Source of the DNA: Geoalkalibacter halelectricus
GTDB taxonomy: Bacteria; Desulfobacterota; Desulfuromonadia; Desulfuromonadales; Geoalkalibacteraceae
Length of the DNA: 64,000 nucleotides
Direction of reading: 5' to 3'
NCBI RefSeq assembly: GCF_025263685.1
Contig: NZ_CP092109.1
Coordinates: forward strand, 1,799,001-1,863,000
Positions 7,222 to 17,646 of this stretch are shown one piece after another. Numbering within the stretch: position 1 is the first letter of the stretch; each line of letters starts with the position of its first letter. Under the pieces are notes generated by a model. The model was not told where the DNA came from. It ran no database searches and saw nothing but the letters and a program-made list of their open reading frames with translations. Both the position numbers and the translations under genes were made by a program.

Positions 7222-7905
7222 AGTGCTGACCAGTTCCCACAAACGCTCGATATCTCGGATGAGAGCGGCATTTTCCGCGAGGTTGATGGCGTAATACAGG
7301 GCCACCGAGGTACTTTTTTCGTCGTTGAGTAAATGATAGGCGAGGGCTACATGATAAAGGGCCAGGGCTTGCTCGTCGTTGTCGCGGCCGAGGTGTTGGG
7401 CCAGGGTGAAACGATCCAGGGCCAGGGCGATTTGCCCACGCGCCAGGGCCAGGGCACCGGAAGCATCGACATAGAGGAAAGCGCCCTCGGGCAGGTGGGG
7501 GAGCAGGGCGGCGGCTTCCTGAGGCTCGGCGAGCTTTAGGGTTAGAAGCAGGATCAAGCGATGGTGAAGGAGATCGCTTTGATTCTGGTTGGGCGCGCTG
7601 TCGAGCAAGGCATCAGTGTAGGTCTTGCGCGCCTCGAGATCGCGGCCGAGAATTTCCAGGATTTCGGCGCGACGCAGATAATAGGCAGTTTCAAGGGGGT
7701 CGGCGAGGATGGCGAGTTGGTATTCCGTTGCCGCTTGTTCCAGATCGCGATGGAAAACGAAATTTTCGGCGTGTTGGGCGTGTTCTTCAGCTGAAAGGGT
7801 CGGGCTGGGTTGGGGCGAGGACGGAGAAGGAGGGGTGCAGGACGCAAGAAGTCCAAGGCAACTCAGCATCGCGACGAGGAGGAATAAACGCAGGCGAGAA
7901 ATCAT
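7216..7905 (-). CDS. TPR-like lipoprotein of unknown function
   Basis: The protein has 229 residues. It starts with a signal peptide ending in the lipobox LLASC, then a Pro/Ser-rich linker, then helical repeats of the tetratricopeptide kind (for example QAATEYQLAILADPLETAYYLRRAEILEILG). Such repeats usually act as protein-binding scaffolds at the envelope. It is separated from purC upstream by a strong terminator, so it probably has its own promoter. No enzymatic motif is visible, and neighbours give no clear functional hint. Confidence 0.75.
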   Translation of the reverse strand: MISRLRLFLLVAMLSCLGLLASCTPPSPSSPQPSPTLSAEEHAQHAENFVFHRDLEQAATEYQLAILADPLETAYYLRRAEILEILGRDLEARKTYTDALLDSAPNQNQSDLLHHRLILLLTLKLAEPQEAAALLPHLPEGAFLYVDASGALALARGQIALALDRFTLAQHLGRDNDEQALALYHVALAYHLLNDEKSTSVALYYAINLAENAALIRDIERLWELVSTP

Positions 7906-7930
7906 GGTGCAGACCTGATGGGCAGCCGGT

Positions 7931-7964
7931 CAAAAAACGGCCGCGGAGAAAATCTCCGCGGCCG
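7931..7964 (-). terminator. Intrinsic terminator after purC
   Basis: Minus strand: CGGCCGCGGAGA pairs perfectly (12 bp) with TCTCCGCGGCCG over a three-base loop and is followed by TTTTTT. Confidence 0.9.
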
Positions 7965-7975
7965 CGGGGCGTTGG

Positions 7976-8872
7976 TTAACGGGGTGTTTCCATACCGGTC
8001 AGGCGCTTGAGCGCTTCGAGGTACTTTTCGCTGGTTTTGTTGACGATATCCGCCGGCAGAGGCGGAGGTGGAGCCTGCTTTTTCCAGTCGAGGGTTTCCA
8101 GATAATCGCGCAGGAACTGTTTGTCAAAGCTCGGCTGCGGGCCGCCGGGCCGGTACTGGTCTTGGGGCCAGAAGCGCGAGGAATCGGGGGTGAGTGCCTC
8201 GTCGATCCAGATCAGCTGATCCTTGAACAGACCGAATTCGAATTTGGTGTCGGCAATGATGATGCCCTTGGTCGCGGCGATTTCGCGGGCACGCTGGTAG
8301 ATGGCGATGGTGGTGTCGCGAATCTGGGCGGCCAGATCGGCGCCGACCAACTCAACTGTTTTCTCAAAGGAGATATTTTCATCGTGGGCGCCCAATTCCG
8401 CCTTGGTGGAAGGCGTGAAGATGGGAGCGGGCAACTGCTGACTTTCCACCAGCCCGGCCGGCAGGGTGATGCCGCAGATGGCGCCGGTTTTTTGGTAGTC
8501 CTTCCATCCGGATCCGGAGACATAGCCGCGCACGATGCACTCGACGGGCAGCGGCTGGGCTTTTTTCACCAGCATCGAGCGCCCCTCGAGAACCTCCCGG
8601 TATGGGAGGGTTTCCCGCGGGAAGTCAGACACCTCCATCGCCACGATGTGGTTGGGAACGATATCGGTCATCTGGTCGAACCAGAAGCGCGAAATCTGCG
8701 TGAGGACAAAGCCCTTGTAGGGAATGGGTTCGTCCATGACGACGTCGAAAGCCGAAATGCGATCCGTGGTCACGATCAGCAAGTGTTCGCCGAGGTCGTA
8801 GATGTCGCGAACCTTGCCCCGGTTGACCAGCTTGAGTTCGGGAAAATCCGTGGTGAGCAGGGTTTTGCTCAT
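7976..8872 (-). CDS. purC: Phosphoribosylaminoimidazole-succinocarboxamide synthase
   Basis: The cytosolic enzyme (298 residues) joins CAIR and aspartate using ATP in purine synthesis. SAICAR synthetase signatures include [10 protein letters not shown] near the N-terminus, [36 protein letters not shown] and ADTKFEFG. The length matches the longer form of the family. I chose the ATG at 8872 (MSKTLL...) because GGAAAGG lies before it and the upstream extension overlaps the ppiD-like coding end. It follows the ppiD-like gene by 7 nt and ends at a strong terminator, so the two are probably one transcript. Confidence 0.95.
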   Translation of the reverse strand: MSKTLLTTDFPELKLVNRGKVRDIYDLGEHLLIVTTDRISAFDVVMDEPIPYKGFVLTQISRFWFDQMTDIVPNHIVAMEVSDFPRETLPYREVLEGRSMLVKKAQPLPVECIVRGYVSGSGWKDYQKTGAICGITLPAGLVESQQLPAPIFTPSTKAELGAHDENISFEKTVELVGADLAAQIRDTTIAIYQRAREIAATKGIIIADTKFEFGLFKDQLIWIDEALTPDSSRFWPQDQYRPGGPQPSFDKQFLRDYLETLDWKKQAPPPPLPADIVNKTSEKYLEALKRLTGMETPR

Positions 8873-8879
8873 GGTCGCT

Positions 8880-10820
8880 TTACCTTTCCAGGAAATTGGC
8901 GAGAATCGGGGTGATGCGAATTTCAGCGGTGCGCCGCAGGGCTTCAACCTCGGCCTCCAGGGCTTCATCCTGCTTGCGCTCCTTCAGGGATGCGCGCAGG
9001 GTGGCTTTGAGGTTGTCGTCGAGCAGGCTCGGGTCTGCGGGCTTGAATTCCTTGAGGGCCGCGACGATGAACCGCTGGTCGACCTCAAAGACTTCCGGAA
9101 TAACGCTGCCCGGGGTTTCGAGGGCAAAGGCTGCCGTAGCCAGGGCGGCATTCTCGCCAATGCGCGGGATGAAGGATTCATAGGCCTTGGGAAAGCGCCC
9201 GGTTTCCTGAACGGGAAGGTTTTTCTGGCGCGCTAATTGCTCCAGATCACCGTTATCCTGGCGCAGTTGAGCAAGAAAATCCGTTGCGGCCTGCCGGGCG
9301 AACTCGGCGGCTTTTTCCTGGCGATAGGCTTCCTCGACCTGCGCGCGAACCTCATCGAGGTCGGGCAGGCGGCTTTCACGGCGCTCCTTGATTTTAAAGA
9401 GGTAGACGCTGTCGGGCAAAATCGCCGGGCGCGCCAGCTGTCCTCCGGTCAGGGAGAAGGCCGCGACCGCGATCTGGGGCGCACGACCGATGCCATCGAT
9501 AATGCCGTCGCGGGTGAACAGGCCGGTCTCCTGGATTTCCAGGTTGTTGACCCGGGCGGCGGTCTCCAGGTCGCCCGTGTGGCGGTGCTGGTTGAAGGCA
9601 TCCATGGCTCTCTGGATCGCCAGCTGTCGAGCTTCTTCCTGGCGCAGGTCGGTCTGGACCTGGTCGAGGACTTCCGTGAGGGGCCGGATTCCCGCTTCGA
9701 TATGATCGGTAACCTTGATGATATGGAACCCGAAGGGCGTGCGCACCGGCTCGCTGATCTGCCCAGGTTCCAACGAAAAGGCGACCTGCTCGAAGGCCGG
9801 GACCATGACGCCGCGCGGGAAATAGCCCAGATCGCCGCCCTGCGCTGCGCTGCCGTCATCCTCGGAGAAGGTTCTGGCGGCTTCGGCGAAATCCATTCCT
9901 GCACGGATTTCCCGCAGGGCCTGCTCGGCGCGCTGCCGTGCCTGGTCAACACTGGCTTCATCGGCATCCTCACTGACGCGAATCAGGACGTGCGCGGCGC
10001 TGATTTGCTCGCGCACCTCGAACTGGTCGAGGTTGCGCCGATAATGCCGCTCCAGCGCCGCATCGTCGAGAGTGACCTCGTCGAAGTAGAGTTGCGGATT
10101 GAATTCGATGTAGCGCAGGGAGACGGCCTCGGGCAGCCGGAAATTTTCGCGCTGCGCGGAAAACCAGGCCTGAAGCTCGGATTCGTCAATGGCGACGCGA
10201 TTTTCAAAGGCGGCGGGGGCGAAGTTGACGAAGGAGAGGTTGATCTCCTCGTTGCGTTTGCGAAATTCGGCGACAATGTCGCTTTCGCTGACGCTGACGT
10301 CCTTCTGAATGGCGTCGATGATCTTGCCGATCAGCAATTGACGCGTCTGGCTGCGCTCGAATTCCTCGGGGGTGATGCGCTGATAGGCGAGAACTTCAAG
10401 GTAGCGCTGGCGGCTGAACACGCCGTTTTCGTGAAAAGCGGTGATTTCGGCGATGGAAGCGATCAGTTCATCGCGGGACACCGTGATGCCGCGGCGCTGG
10501 GCCTCCTGGACGAGGAGCGTCTGTTCGATGAGGCGATCGGCGGCCATCTGGCGCAGGCCGAGAGTACGCTCCATCTCGGGGGTGAATTGATCGCGGTAAA
10601 GGCTCTGGTAGAGGTTGTAGAGGTTGTTGTAGGATCTTTGCACCTCATCGAGGGAGATTTTGTCCTTATTGATGGTCATGGCGGTGGCGGCGGGATCCTG
10701 GGGGCTGTCCCCACCACGTCCCCAGACGAGAAAAATGGTCCCGATGAAGGCGGCAATGATCACCCAGAAGACGATTTTGACGAGAAGGGTCTTCTGTTTT
10801 CTGCGGATAAGATCAAGCAT
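8880..10820 (-). CDS. PpiD/SurA-type peptidyl-prolyl isomerase, membrane anchored
   Basis: The protein has 646 residues. One transmembrane helix (about residues 14-35, [21 protein letters not shown]) anchors a large periplasmic part. An N-terminal SurA-like chaperone region is followed by a parvulin domain at about 265-370 ([14 protein letters not shown] ... [17 protein letters not shown] ... GFHIIKV) and a C-terminal helical region that partly repeats the chaperone fold. PpiD proteins help newly secreted proteins fold near the Sec translocon. Length and topology match E. coli PpiD. The ATG has AAGGAG 10 nt upstream. The gene is divergent from mreB and reads through into purC. Confidence 0.88.
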   Translation of the reverse strand: MLDLIRRKQKTLLVKIVFWVIIAAFIGTIFLVWGRGGDSPQDPAATAMTINKDKISLDEVQRSYNNLYNLYQSLYRDQFTPEMERTLGLRQMAADRLIEQTLLVQEAQRRGITVSRDELIASIAEITAFHENGVFSRQRYLEVLAYQRITPEEFERSQTRQLLIGKIIDAIQKDVSVSESDIVAEFRKRNEEINLSFVNFAPAAFENRVAIDESELQAWFSAQRENFRLPEAVSLRYIEFNPQLYFDEVTLDDAALERHYRRNLDQFEVREQISAAHVLIRVSEDADEASVDQARQRAEQALREIRAGMDFAEAARTFSEDDGSAAQGGDLGYFPRGVMVPAFEQVAFSLEPGQISEPVRTPFGFHIIKVTDHIEAGIRPLTEVLDQVQTDLRQEEARQLAIQRAMDAFNQHRHTGDLETAARVNNLEIQETGLFTRDGIIDGIGRAPQIAVAAFSLTGGQLARPAILPDSVYLFKIKERRESRLPDLDEVRAQVEEAYRQEKAAEFARQAATDFLAQLRQDNGDLEQLARQKNLPVQETGRFPKAYESFIPRIGENAALATAAFALETPGSVIPEVFEVDQRFIVAALKEFKPADPSLLDDNLKATLRASLKERKQDEALEAEVEALRRTAEIRITPILANFLER

Positions 10821-10917
10821 GAGGCACGTTCTCCTTGGCCGAATTTAAGGCAAGACAAAGGATGCATAATAAGGCATGAAATCACTGTCTGGCAATAATT
10901 TTTTCAATTAAATTGCC

Positions 10918-12062
<1,145 letters not shown>

Positions 12063-12116
12063 TTTGTTCTCGGTGGATTTTTCACCGGCGTTTAGATGTT
12101 TTCCGACTTTTCAATG

Positions 12117-12145
12117 GAGGGCCCCGTGGGCCCTCTTCGTGTTTC
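12117..12145 (+). terminator. Possible partial terminator between mreB and mreC
   Basis: GAGGGCCC-CGT-GGGCCCTC forms a perfect 8-bp hairpin followed by TTCGTGTTT. The T tract is broken, so it may terminate only part of the transcripts. Confidence 0.5.
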
Positions 12146-12158
12146 TCCGAGGTGAGGG

Positions 12159-12977
12159 TTGCGCGAGCTGCTGAGAAAATATCGCCCCTTGCTGCTGGGC
12201 ACCTGCCTGGTTCTTGCCGCGTTGCTCCTTTACAGCAACAATCTACGCCGTAAGGATCATACCAGCGTCTTCGAGCAAATGGCGCTGATCGTCACGGCTC
12301 CGCTTCTCAAGGGCATTGACCAACTGGTTGCCCAGACCCAGGCCCTATGGGGCAATTATGTGTGGCTGGTCGAGGCGGCCCAGGAAAACGCCCAATTGCG
12401 CGAGGAGAATTTTCTCCTGAAGGCCGAACTGGAAAATCTGCGGGAAATCCGCTTGGCCAACGAGCGGTTGCGGCAATTGCTCGAATTCAAGGATGAGCTG
12501 GTCCTGTCGGCGGTTCCCGCCCGCGTCATCGCGGTCGACGCGTCGAGTTGGTCGCGCACGGTATTGCTGGATAAGGGCACGCGTTCCGGGGTTCGGGAAG
12601 GAATGGCCGTGGTGACCGCTGCCGGCGTGGTGGGGCGCGTGATCAAAGCCGCTCCGGGTGAGTCGCGGGTTCTGCTGATTACCGATGCCGCCTCCGCCGT
12701 GGCGACCCTGGTGCAGCGCACCCGCACGCGCGGCGTGTGCCGCGGACGCGGCGATATGCTGACTCTTGATTTTGCCCTGCGTCAGGAAGACATCCAGGTG
12801 GGGGATCGCCTGGTGACCTCGGGGACCGGCGGTGTTTTCCCCAAGGGGCTGCTGGTGGGAGAGGTGGTTCGGGTGACGCGGGGGGATTACGGTTTGTTTC
12901 AAACCGTGGAAGTAGCGCCGGCGGCTGATTTCTCCCGGTTGGAAGAGGTGCTTGTCCTGGTGGAGGAGCAGCCGTGA
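12159..12977 (+). CDS. mreC: Cell shape-determining protein MreC
   Basis: The protein has 272 residues, with one N-terminal membrane helix (LLLGTCLVLAALLLYS) and a coiled coil at about 65-110 (ENAQLREENFLLKAELENLREI). The periplasmic beta domain has the MreC-type VIAVDASSWSRTVLLDKG and GVREGMAVV. MreC links the MreB filament to PBP2 and RodA. The start is TTG at 12159, supported by GAGGTGA just upstream; no ATG exists between it and the membrane helix. Its stop overlaps the mreD start (GTGA). Confidence 0.93.
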   Translation: MRELLRKYRPLLLGTCLVLAALLLYSNNLRRKDHTSVFEQMALIVTAPLLKGIDQLVAQTQALWGNYVWLVEAAQENAQLREENFLLKAELENLREIRLANERLRQLLEFKDELVLSAVPARVIAVDASSWSRTVLLDKGTRSGVREGMAVVTAAGVVGRVIKAAPGESRVLLITDAASAVATLVQRTRTRGVCRGRGDMLTLDFALRQEDIQVGDRLVTSGTGGVFPKGLLVGEVVRVTRGDYGLFQTVEVAPAADFSRLEEVLVLVEEQP

Positions 12978-13486
12978 GGCCGGCATTGGGGTTTTTCCTG
13001 GCGGGGCTTGTCTGTGCCATTCTTCAGGCCGGAATTTTCCCGCGTTTTCTGCCGGTTTTCGCGCGGCCCGATCTTTTCATCCTGCTCCTGGTCTGCCTCA
13101 GCCTCAGTCAGGATACCCTGCGCGGGGCCTTTATCGCCTGGGGCCTGGGTGCGATCAAGGATGTCTTTAGTGGTCAGACCCTGGGGCTGTACGGATTTGT
13201 TTTTCTGATCACCTTCTTTTTCATCAAGGGTACCGAACGGCGTCTGAACACCGAGAGTTCCCTGCTGCTGGTCTTTTTGGTTTTTGCCGGCGTCCTGATC
13301 GAGGGGGGACTGGCCGCGGCGACCCTGCTCATTCTGGATGACGTCGGTCGCGGCTGGCAGATCATTTTGCGCCACATTCCCGCGCAAGCTCTGGTGAGCT
13401 CAGGCGTCGCCTGGGTTTTGCTGCTGCTGGCCTTTTGGCTGCAGCGGCGTACCGGGCTGCGCCAGATCATTCCCGGTTTGCGGTGA
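12974..13486 (+). CDS. mreD: Rod shape-determining membrane protein MreD
   Basis: The small polytopic protein (170 residues) has about five hydrophobic helices and the family patterns RPDLFILLLVCLSLSQ, GAIKDVFSGQTLGLYGF and GWVLLLL-like C-terminal helices. MreD works with MreC and MreB in side-wall growth. Start GTG at 12974 overlaps the mreC stop. Identification relies mainly on position and topology because the family is poorly conserved. Confidence 0.9.
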   Translation: MRPALGFFLAGLVCAILQAGIFPRFLPVFARPDLFILLLVCLSLSQDTLRGAFIAWGLGAIKDVFSGQTLGLYGFVFLITFFFIKGTERRLNTESSLLLVFLVFAGVLIEGGLAAATLLILDDVGRGWQIILRHIPAQALVSSGVAWVLLLLAFWLQRRTGLRQIIPGLR

Positions 13487-13502
13487 ATTTTCCAAGAGTC
13501 CT

Positions 13503-15365
13503 ATGAATCCCAATTCCGCCTGGTCCGACAAGCCCGATTTGACCAAACGCTTTCTGGCCCTGCTGCTGGTGGCGGTGGCGGTCTTTTTGCTGCTGTTGCT
13601 GCGCCTGTGGAATCTCCAGGTCATCAATGCCGAGCGGTATCAGGCGCTTTCCGAGCGTAACCGCATCCGCTACATGCCCATCGCCGCTCCGCGCGGCCCC
13701 ATCTATGATCGCGACGGACACCTGCTGGTCGATAACCGGCCGGCTTTCGGTGTATCGGTTATGCGCCAGGACGTGGATGACCGGGACCGGCTGCTGGAAC
13801 GGCTGTCGGTGTATCTGGAGGCCGATCGGGAGCAGCTTGAGGGCCGCTTGACCGCCGGCAGAAGGTTTCCCTTCTACCGCCCCGTCCCCCTGGCCGACGA
13901 CGTCAGCCGTGATCTGCTGGAACGGGTCCAGGAGAACTCTCTTGACCTGCACGGTGTGCTGATTGAAGTCCAGCCCCTGCGATCTTATCCCTACGAGGAG
14001 GCCGCCGCGCATATCTTCGGCTACCTGGGTGAGATCACGGACCGTGAGCTGGCACGATTTCAGGGCCGAGGATATCGGCCCGGCGATTTTGTCGGCAAAA
14101 CCGGCATGGAGCAGACCCTGGAGAGCTATCTTCGCGGCACCGCAGGGCAGCGCCTGGTCGAGGTCGATGTGTTGGGCAAGGAACTGCGGGTCTTGCAGGT
14201 CCAGGATCCTGTTCCCGGCAACAAGGTCTATTTGACTTTGCGGCGCGATGTGCAACTTGCCGCGGAGCGCGCCCTGCGTGGCCACGCCGGCTCGGCGGTG
14301 GCACTTGACGTACGTACCGGCGAGGTGTTGGCCCTGGCCAGCCTGCCGTCCTTCAACCCCGCTTTGTTTGCCCGCGGCATCTCGGGCTCCGAGTGGCTCG
14401 AACTGCTGCAAAATCCCCGCCATCCCCTGCAGAATAAGGCCATCAAAGGGCAGTACCCGCCCGCTTCGACCTTTAAGATCGTAACCGCCTTGGCCGCCTT
14501 GCGCGCCGGCGTTGCGACCCCCAATACCCGTGTTGAGTGTACCGGCCGCTTCACTTTGGGCAACCATGAATTTCGCTGCTGGAAGAGAACCGGCCATGGG
14601 GTGACCGACTTGCGCAAGGCCATGCGTGAGAGCTGCGACGTTTGGTTTTACAAGGTCGGCTTGGATCTCGGCATCGATCGCCTGGCCGAAATGGGTCAGG
14701 AGTTCGGCTTGGGGCAATCCCTTGGCATCGAATTGGCCGGCGAGAAAGAGGGCCTTATGCCGACGCGCGCCTGGAAACGTCAGCGCATGGGCGCGCCCTG
14801 GTACGATGGGGAAACTGTGATTGCCGCCATAGGGCAGGGCTTTGTGCTCACGACGCCCTTGCAACTGGCGGTATTGACGGCGGCCGTAGCCAATGGTGGC
14901 GAGTTGCTGCAACCGCAGTTGGTCAAGCGCGTCGAAGGTTGGGACGGACAGGTTTTTCGCGAAGCCCGGCCCGAGATCATTCGCAAGATTGATTTCGGTG
15001 ACGGGAACCTGGCGGCGGTGCGCCGCAGCCTGGAGGCCGCGGTCAATGAGCCTCAGGCCACCGGGCGCGCCAGTCGTCTTGAATCGGTGCGTGTGGCGGG
15101 CAAGACCGGGACTGCGCAGGTGGTGAGGCTGCGCGATGAGCACCGCGACAGGACGGTCAAGGAGACGCCCTATCGTTTTCGTGACCACGCCCTGTTTGTC
15201 GCTTATGCGCCGGCCGACGACCCGGAAATCGCCGTGGCGGTCGTGGTTGAACACGGCCAGTCCGGGGGAGGGACCGCGGCACCCATCGCTCGCGCCATGC
15301 TTGAGGCGTATTTCGGCCTGCCGGTGACCGAACCCGCGGCTCCGGCCGGTTTCTACGGGGATTGA
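13503..15365 (+). CDS. mrdA: Penicillin-binding protein 2, peptidoglycan transpeptidase
   Basis: The 620-residue enzyme cross-links new peptidoglycan during elongation. One N-terminal transmembrane helix is followed by a dimerisation region (MPIAAPRGPIYDRDG) and a transpeptidase domain. The active-site serine motif STFK lies at residues 322-325, the second motif SCD at 377-379, and KTG at 534-536. These are the class B PBP hallmarks. The gene ends one base before the rodA start, as expected because PBP2 and RodA form one glycosyltransferase-transpeptidase pair. Confidence 0.95.
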   Translation: MNPNSAWSDKPDLTKRFLALLLVAVAVFLLLLLRLWNLQVINAERYQALSERNRIRYMPIAAPRGPIYDRDGHLLVDNRPAFGVSVMRQDVDDRDRLLERLSVYLEADREQLEGRLTAGRRFPFYRPVPLADDVSRDLLERVQENSLDLHGVLIEVQPLRSYPYEEAAAHIFGYLGEITDRELARFQGRGYRPGDFVGKTGMEQTLESYLRGTAGQRLVEVDVLGKELRVLQVQDPVPGNKVYLTLRRDVQLAAERALRGHAGSAVALDVRTGEVLALASLPSFNPALFARGISGSEWLELLQNPRHPLQNKAIKGQYPPASTFKIVTALAALRAGVATPNTRVECTGRFTLGNHEFRCWKRTGHGVTDLRKAMRESCDVWFYKVGLDLGIDRLAEMGQEFGLGQSLGIELAGEKEGLMPTRAWKRQRMGAPWYDGETVIAAIGQGFVLTTPLQLAVLTAAVANGGELLQPQLVKRVEGWDGQVFREARPEIIRKIDFGDGNLAAVRRSLEAAVNEPQATGRASRLESVRVAGKTGTAQVVRLRDEHRDRTVKETPYRFRDHALFVAYAPADDPEIAVAVVVEHGQSGGGTAAPIARAMLEAYFGLPVTEPAAPAGFYGD

Positions 15366-15366
15366 G

Positions 15367-16464
15367 ATGTTTGATCGACGCTTGCTGCTTAATTTTGACT
15401 GGACCCTGCTTCTGACGGTCTGCGCCCTGGCTCTGATCGGCACCGCGAGCCTGCACAGCGCCACCTCGGGATGGAGCGGCGGGGGCACGCCCCTGTACCT
15501 CAAGCAATTGTCCTGGTTCGGGATCGGGCTGGTGCTGGCCTTGCTGATCTGCTGCTTTGACTACCGCCATCTCGAGCACCTGGGATTTCACTTTTTTGCC
15601 ATCAATCTGGCGCTGCTCGTTGCGGTGCTGCTGTTCGGCAAGACCACCATGGGGGCGACCCGCTGGTTGGATCTCGGGTTTTTCAACCTGCAGCCAAGCG
15701 AGATCATGAAGGTGGTGATTATCATCACCTTCGCCCGCTATTTCAGCCGCAATGGGCACTTTCGCGGCCACACCCTGCGCGAGTTGCTGGTGCCCTTCGC
15801 GCTGCTGGTCGTGCCGGTGGTTCTGGTCCTGAAGCAACCCGATCTGGGGACCGCGCTGCTCATTCTGTTCATCGCCGTGGTCATGGTCCTGTTCGCCGGC
15901 ATCAGCCGCGGCGTTCTGGTGCTGCTGATCCTGTTGGCGATGCTGGGCGCCGGCAGCGGCTGGTTCATGCTCCACGATTACCAGAAGGAGCGGATCTACA
16001 CCTTTCTCAACCCCGAACGCGATCCCCTTGGGTCGGGATACCACATCATCCAATCAAAGATCGCCATCGGTTCGGGCGGCACTCTCGGCAAGGGCTTCAT
16101 GCAGGGAACCCAATCCCAGCTCTCCTTTCTTCCCGAGCGGCACACCGATTTTGCCTTCTCGGTGTTCGCCGAGGAATGGGGTTTTGCCGGCTGTCTGCTG
16201 CTGTTGCTGCTCTACCTTTTTTTGATTGTCTGGGGGATTTCCATCGCGCGGCGCGCGGCGGATCGCTTCGGAATGTTTCTCGCCGTTGGGGTGACCGCCA
16301 TGCTGTTCTGGCATATCGTGGTCAACCTCGGCATGGTGATCGGACTGCTGCCGGTGGTCGGGGTGCCCCTGCCGCTATTTTCCTACGGGGGCACCAGCAT
16401 GGTGACGACCATGATCGGCGCGGGCTTGCTGCTCAACGTCAGTATGCGCCGCTTTATGTTTTAG
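15367..16464 (+). CDS. rodA: SEDS-family peptidoglycan glycosyltransferase RodA
   Basis: The protein has 365 residues and about ten membrane helices. SEDS signatures include LNPERDPLGSGYHIIQSKIAIGSGG, FLPERHTDFAFSVFAEEWGF and PLPLFSYGGTSM. RodA polymerises glycan strands from lipid II and pairs with PBP2, encoded immediately upstream. It is the last gene of the shape operon; 120 nt separate it from the AmrS-type gene. Confidence 0.95.
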   Translation: MFDRRLLLNFDWTLLLTVCALALIGTASLHSATSGWSGGGTPLYLKQLSWFGIGLVLALLICCFDYRHLEHLGFHFFAINLALLVAVLLFGKTTMGATRWLDLGFFNLQPSEIMKVVIIITFARYFSRNGHFRGHTLRELLVPFALLVVPVVLVLKQPDLGTALLILFIAVVMVLFAGISRGVLVLLILLAMLGAGSGWFMLHDYQKERIYTFLNPERDPLGSGYHIIQSKIAIGSGGTLGKGFMQGTQSQLSFLPERHTDFAFSVFAEEWGFAGCLLLLLLYLFLIVWGISIARRAADRFGMFLAVGVTAMLFWHIVVNLGMVIGLLPVVGVPLPLFSYGGTSMVTTMIGAGLLLNVSMRRFMF

Positions 16465-16584
16465 CGGCTCGGAACCGATCGCTTTCTGAAAACGCACCTG
16501 GTTTTTCCCACCCGGCGACCACCCGCCCTGCACCCTGCTGCTATACTTATTGGCAAAAATTCGCTGGACAGGGGAGGGTGCGTC

Positions 16585-17610
16585 ATGAAGGAGGCTATGT
16601 TCTGGGAAAAGGCCGGCGACCACCAGGTGCGCTGCGGCCTGTGTCGCTTTCGCTGCTTGATTGCCGAGGGCCGGCGCGGCGTGTGCGGGGTGCGCGAAAA
16701 CCGCGCGGGGATACTCTACACCCTGGTCTATGGCCGCAGCGTCGCCGAAAATGTCGATCCCATCGAGAAAAAGCCCCTGTTTCATTTCCATCCTGGCTCC
16801 CTGAGCTATTCGGTGGCCACCGTCGGCTGCAATTTCCGCTGTCTGCATTGCCAGAACCATCAGATCTCCCAGGTTGCGCATGATTCCGGCGTCGAACTCA
16901 CGGGTCATCCCCTGCCGCCGGCGGAGATCGTGCGCCGCGCCAAGCAAAGCGGCTGTCGCAGCATCGCCTATACCTACACCGAGCCCACCATATTCTTCGA
17001 ATATGCCTATGACACCGCGGTTCTGGCCCGGCGCGAGGGCATCAAGAACGTCTTCGTCACCAACGGCTACACCACTGCGCAGGCCCTGGCCGCCATCGCC
17101 CCCTACCTCGATGGTGCCAACGTCGATCTAAAGGGCTTTTCCGAGAACTTTTATCGTGAGGTGGTGGGGGCGACCCTGGCCGGCGTCCTCGACACGCTCA
17201 AGGAATACCGGCGCCTGGGCATCTGGATCGAGGTGACGACGCTGCTCATCCCGGGTCGCAACGATCAGCCCGGTGAGTTGCGCAAGCTGGCCAACTTCAT
17301 CGCCAAGGAATTGGGGGTGGACACTCCCTGGCACGTGACCGCCTTTTATCCCACCTATAAACTCACCGACGCGCCGCCGACCCCCGCGCAAACCCTGCGC
17401 CTGGCGCGAAAAATCGGTCTGGAGGCGGGATTGCGTTATGTCTATACGGGGAATATTCCGGGCGAGCAGGGCGAGAGCACCTTCTGCTCGGGGTGCGGTG
17501 AACTGCTTTTCGAGCGGCGCGGTTTTCGTCTGGGACGGATGAATCTGAACGAAGGGCGTTGCAGGAGTTGCGCAACCCCCGTGGCCGGCGTTGGGTTGTC
17601 GTCTTCATGA
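16585..17610 (+). CDS. amrS: AmrS-type radical SAM protein (AmmeMemoRadiSam family)
   Basis: The 341-residue protein has the radical SAM cluster motif CNFRCLHC (Cys 82, 86, 89), preceded by an N-terminal cysteine group CGLCRFRC...GVCGVR (residues 17-34) and followed by the family motif AYTYTEPTIFFEYAYDTA. A C-terminal CSGCG...CRSC pair looks like an extra zinc ribbon. AmrS-like proteins resemble pyruvate formate-lyase activators, and their substrate is unsettled; the usual partners AmmeMemo (Memo/AMMECR1) are not in this window. The start ATG has GGAGGG upstream. It is convergent with rarA. Confidence 0.88.
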   Translation: MKEAMFWEKAGDHQVRCGLCRFRCLIAEGRRGVCGVRENRAGILYTLVYGRSVAENVDPIEKKPLFHFHPGSLSYSVATVGCNFRCLHCQNHQISQVAHDSGVELTGHPLPPAEIVRRAKQSGCRSIAYTYTEPTIFFEYAYDTAVLARREGIKNVFVTNGYTTAQALAAIAPYLDGANVDLKGFSENFYREVVGATLAGVLDTLKEYRRLGIWIEVTTLLIPGRNDQPGELRKLANFIAKELGVDTPWHVTAFYPTYKLTDAPPTPAQTLRLARKIGLEAGLRYVYTGNIPGEQGESTFCSGCGELLFERRGFRLGRMNLNEGRCRSCATPVAGVGLSSS

Positions 17611-17646
17611 ACAATTTGGGGTAGGCGCAGTTTACGCGGTCGAGCT

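Noticed and set aside
9237-10898. A 553-codon open frame on the plus strand opposite the ppiD-like gene
   Set aside because: It is the antisense shadow of a clearly conserved foldase. The translation has no recognisable domain and its composition reflects the GC-rich codon pattern of the other strand. The same applies to long antisense frames at 13467-15503, 24067-26166 and 25967-27793.
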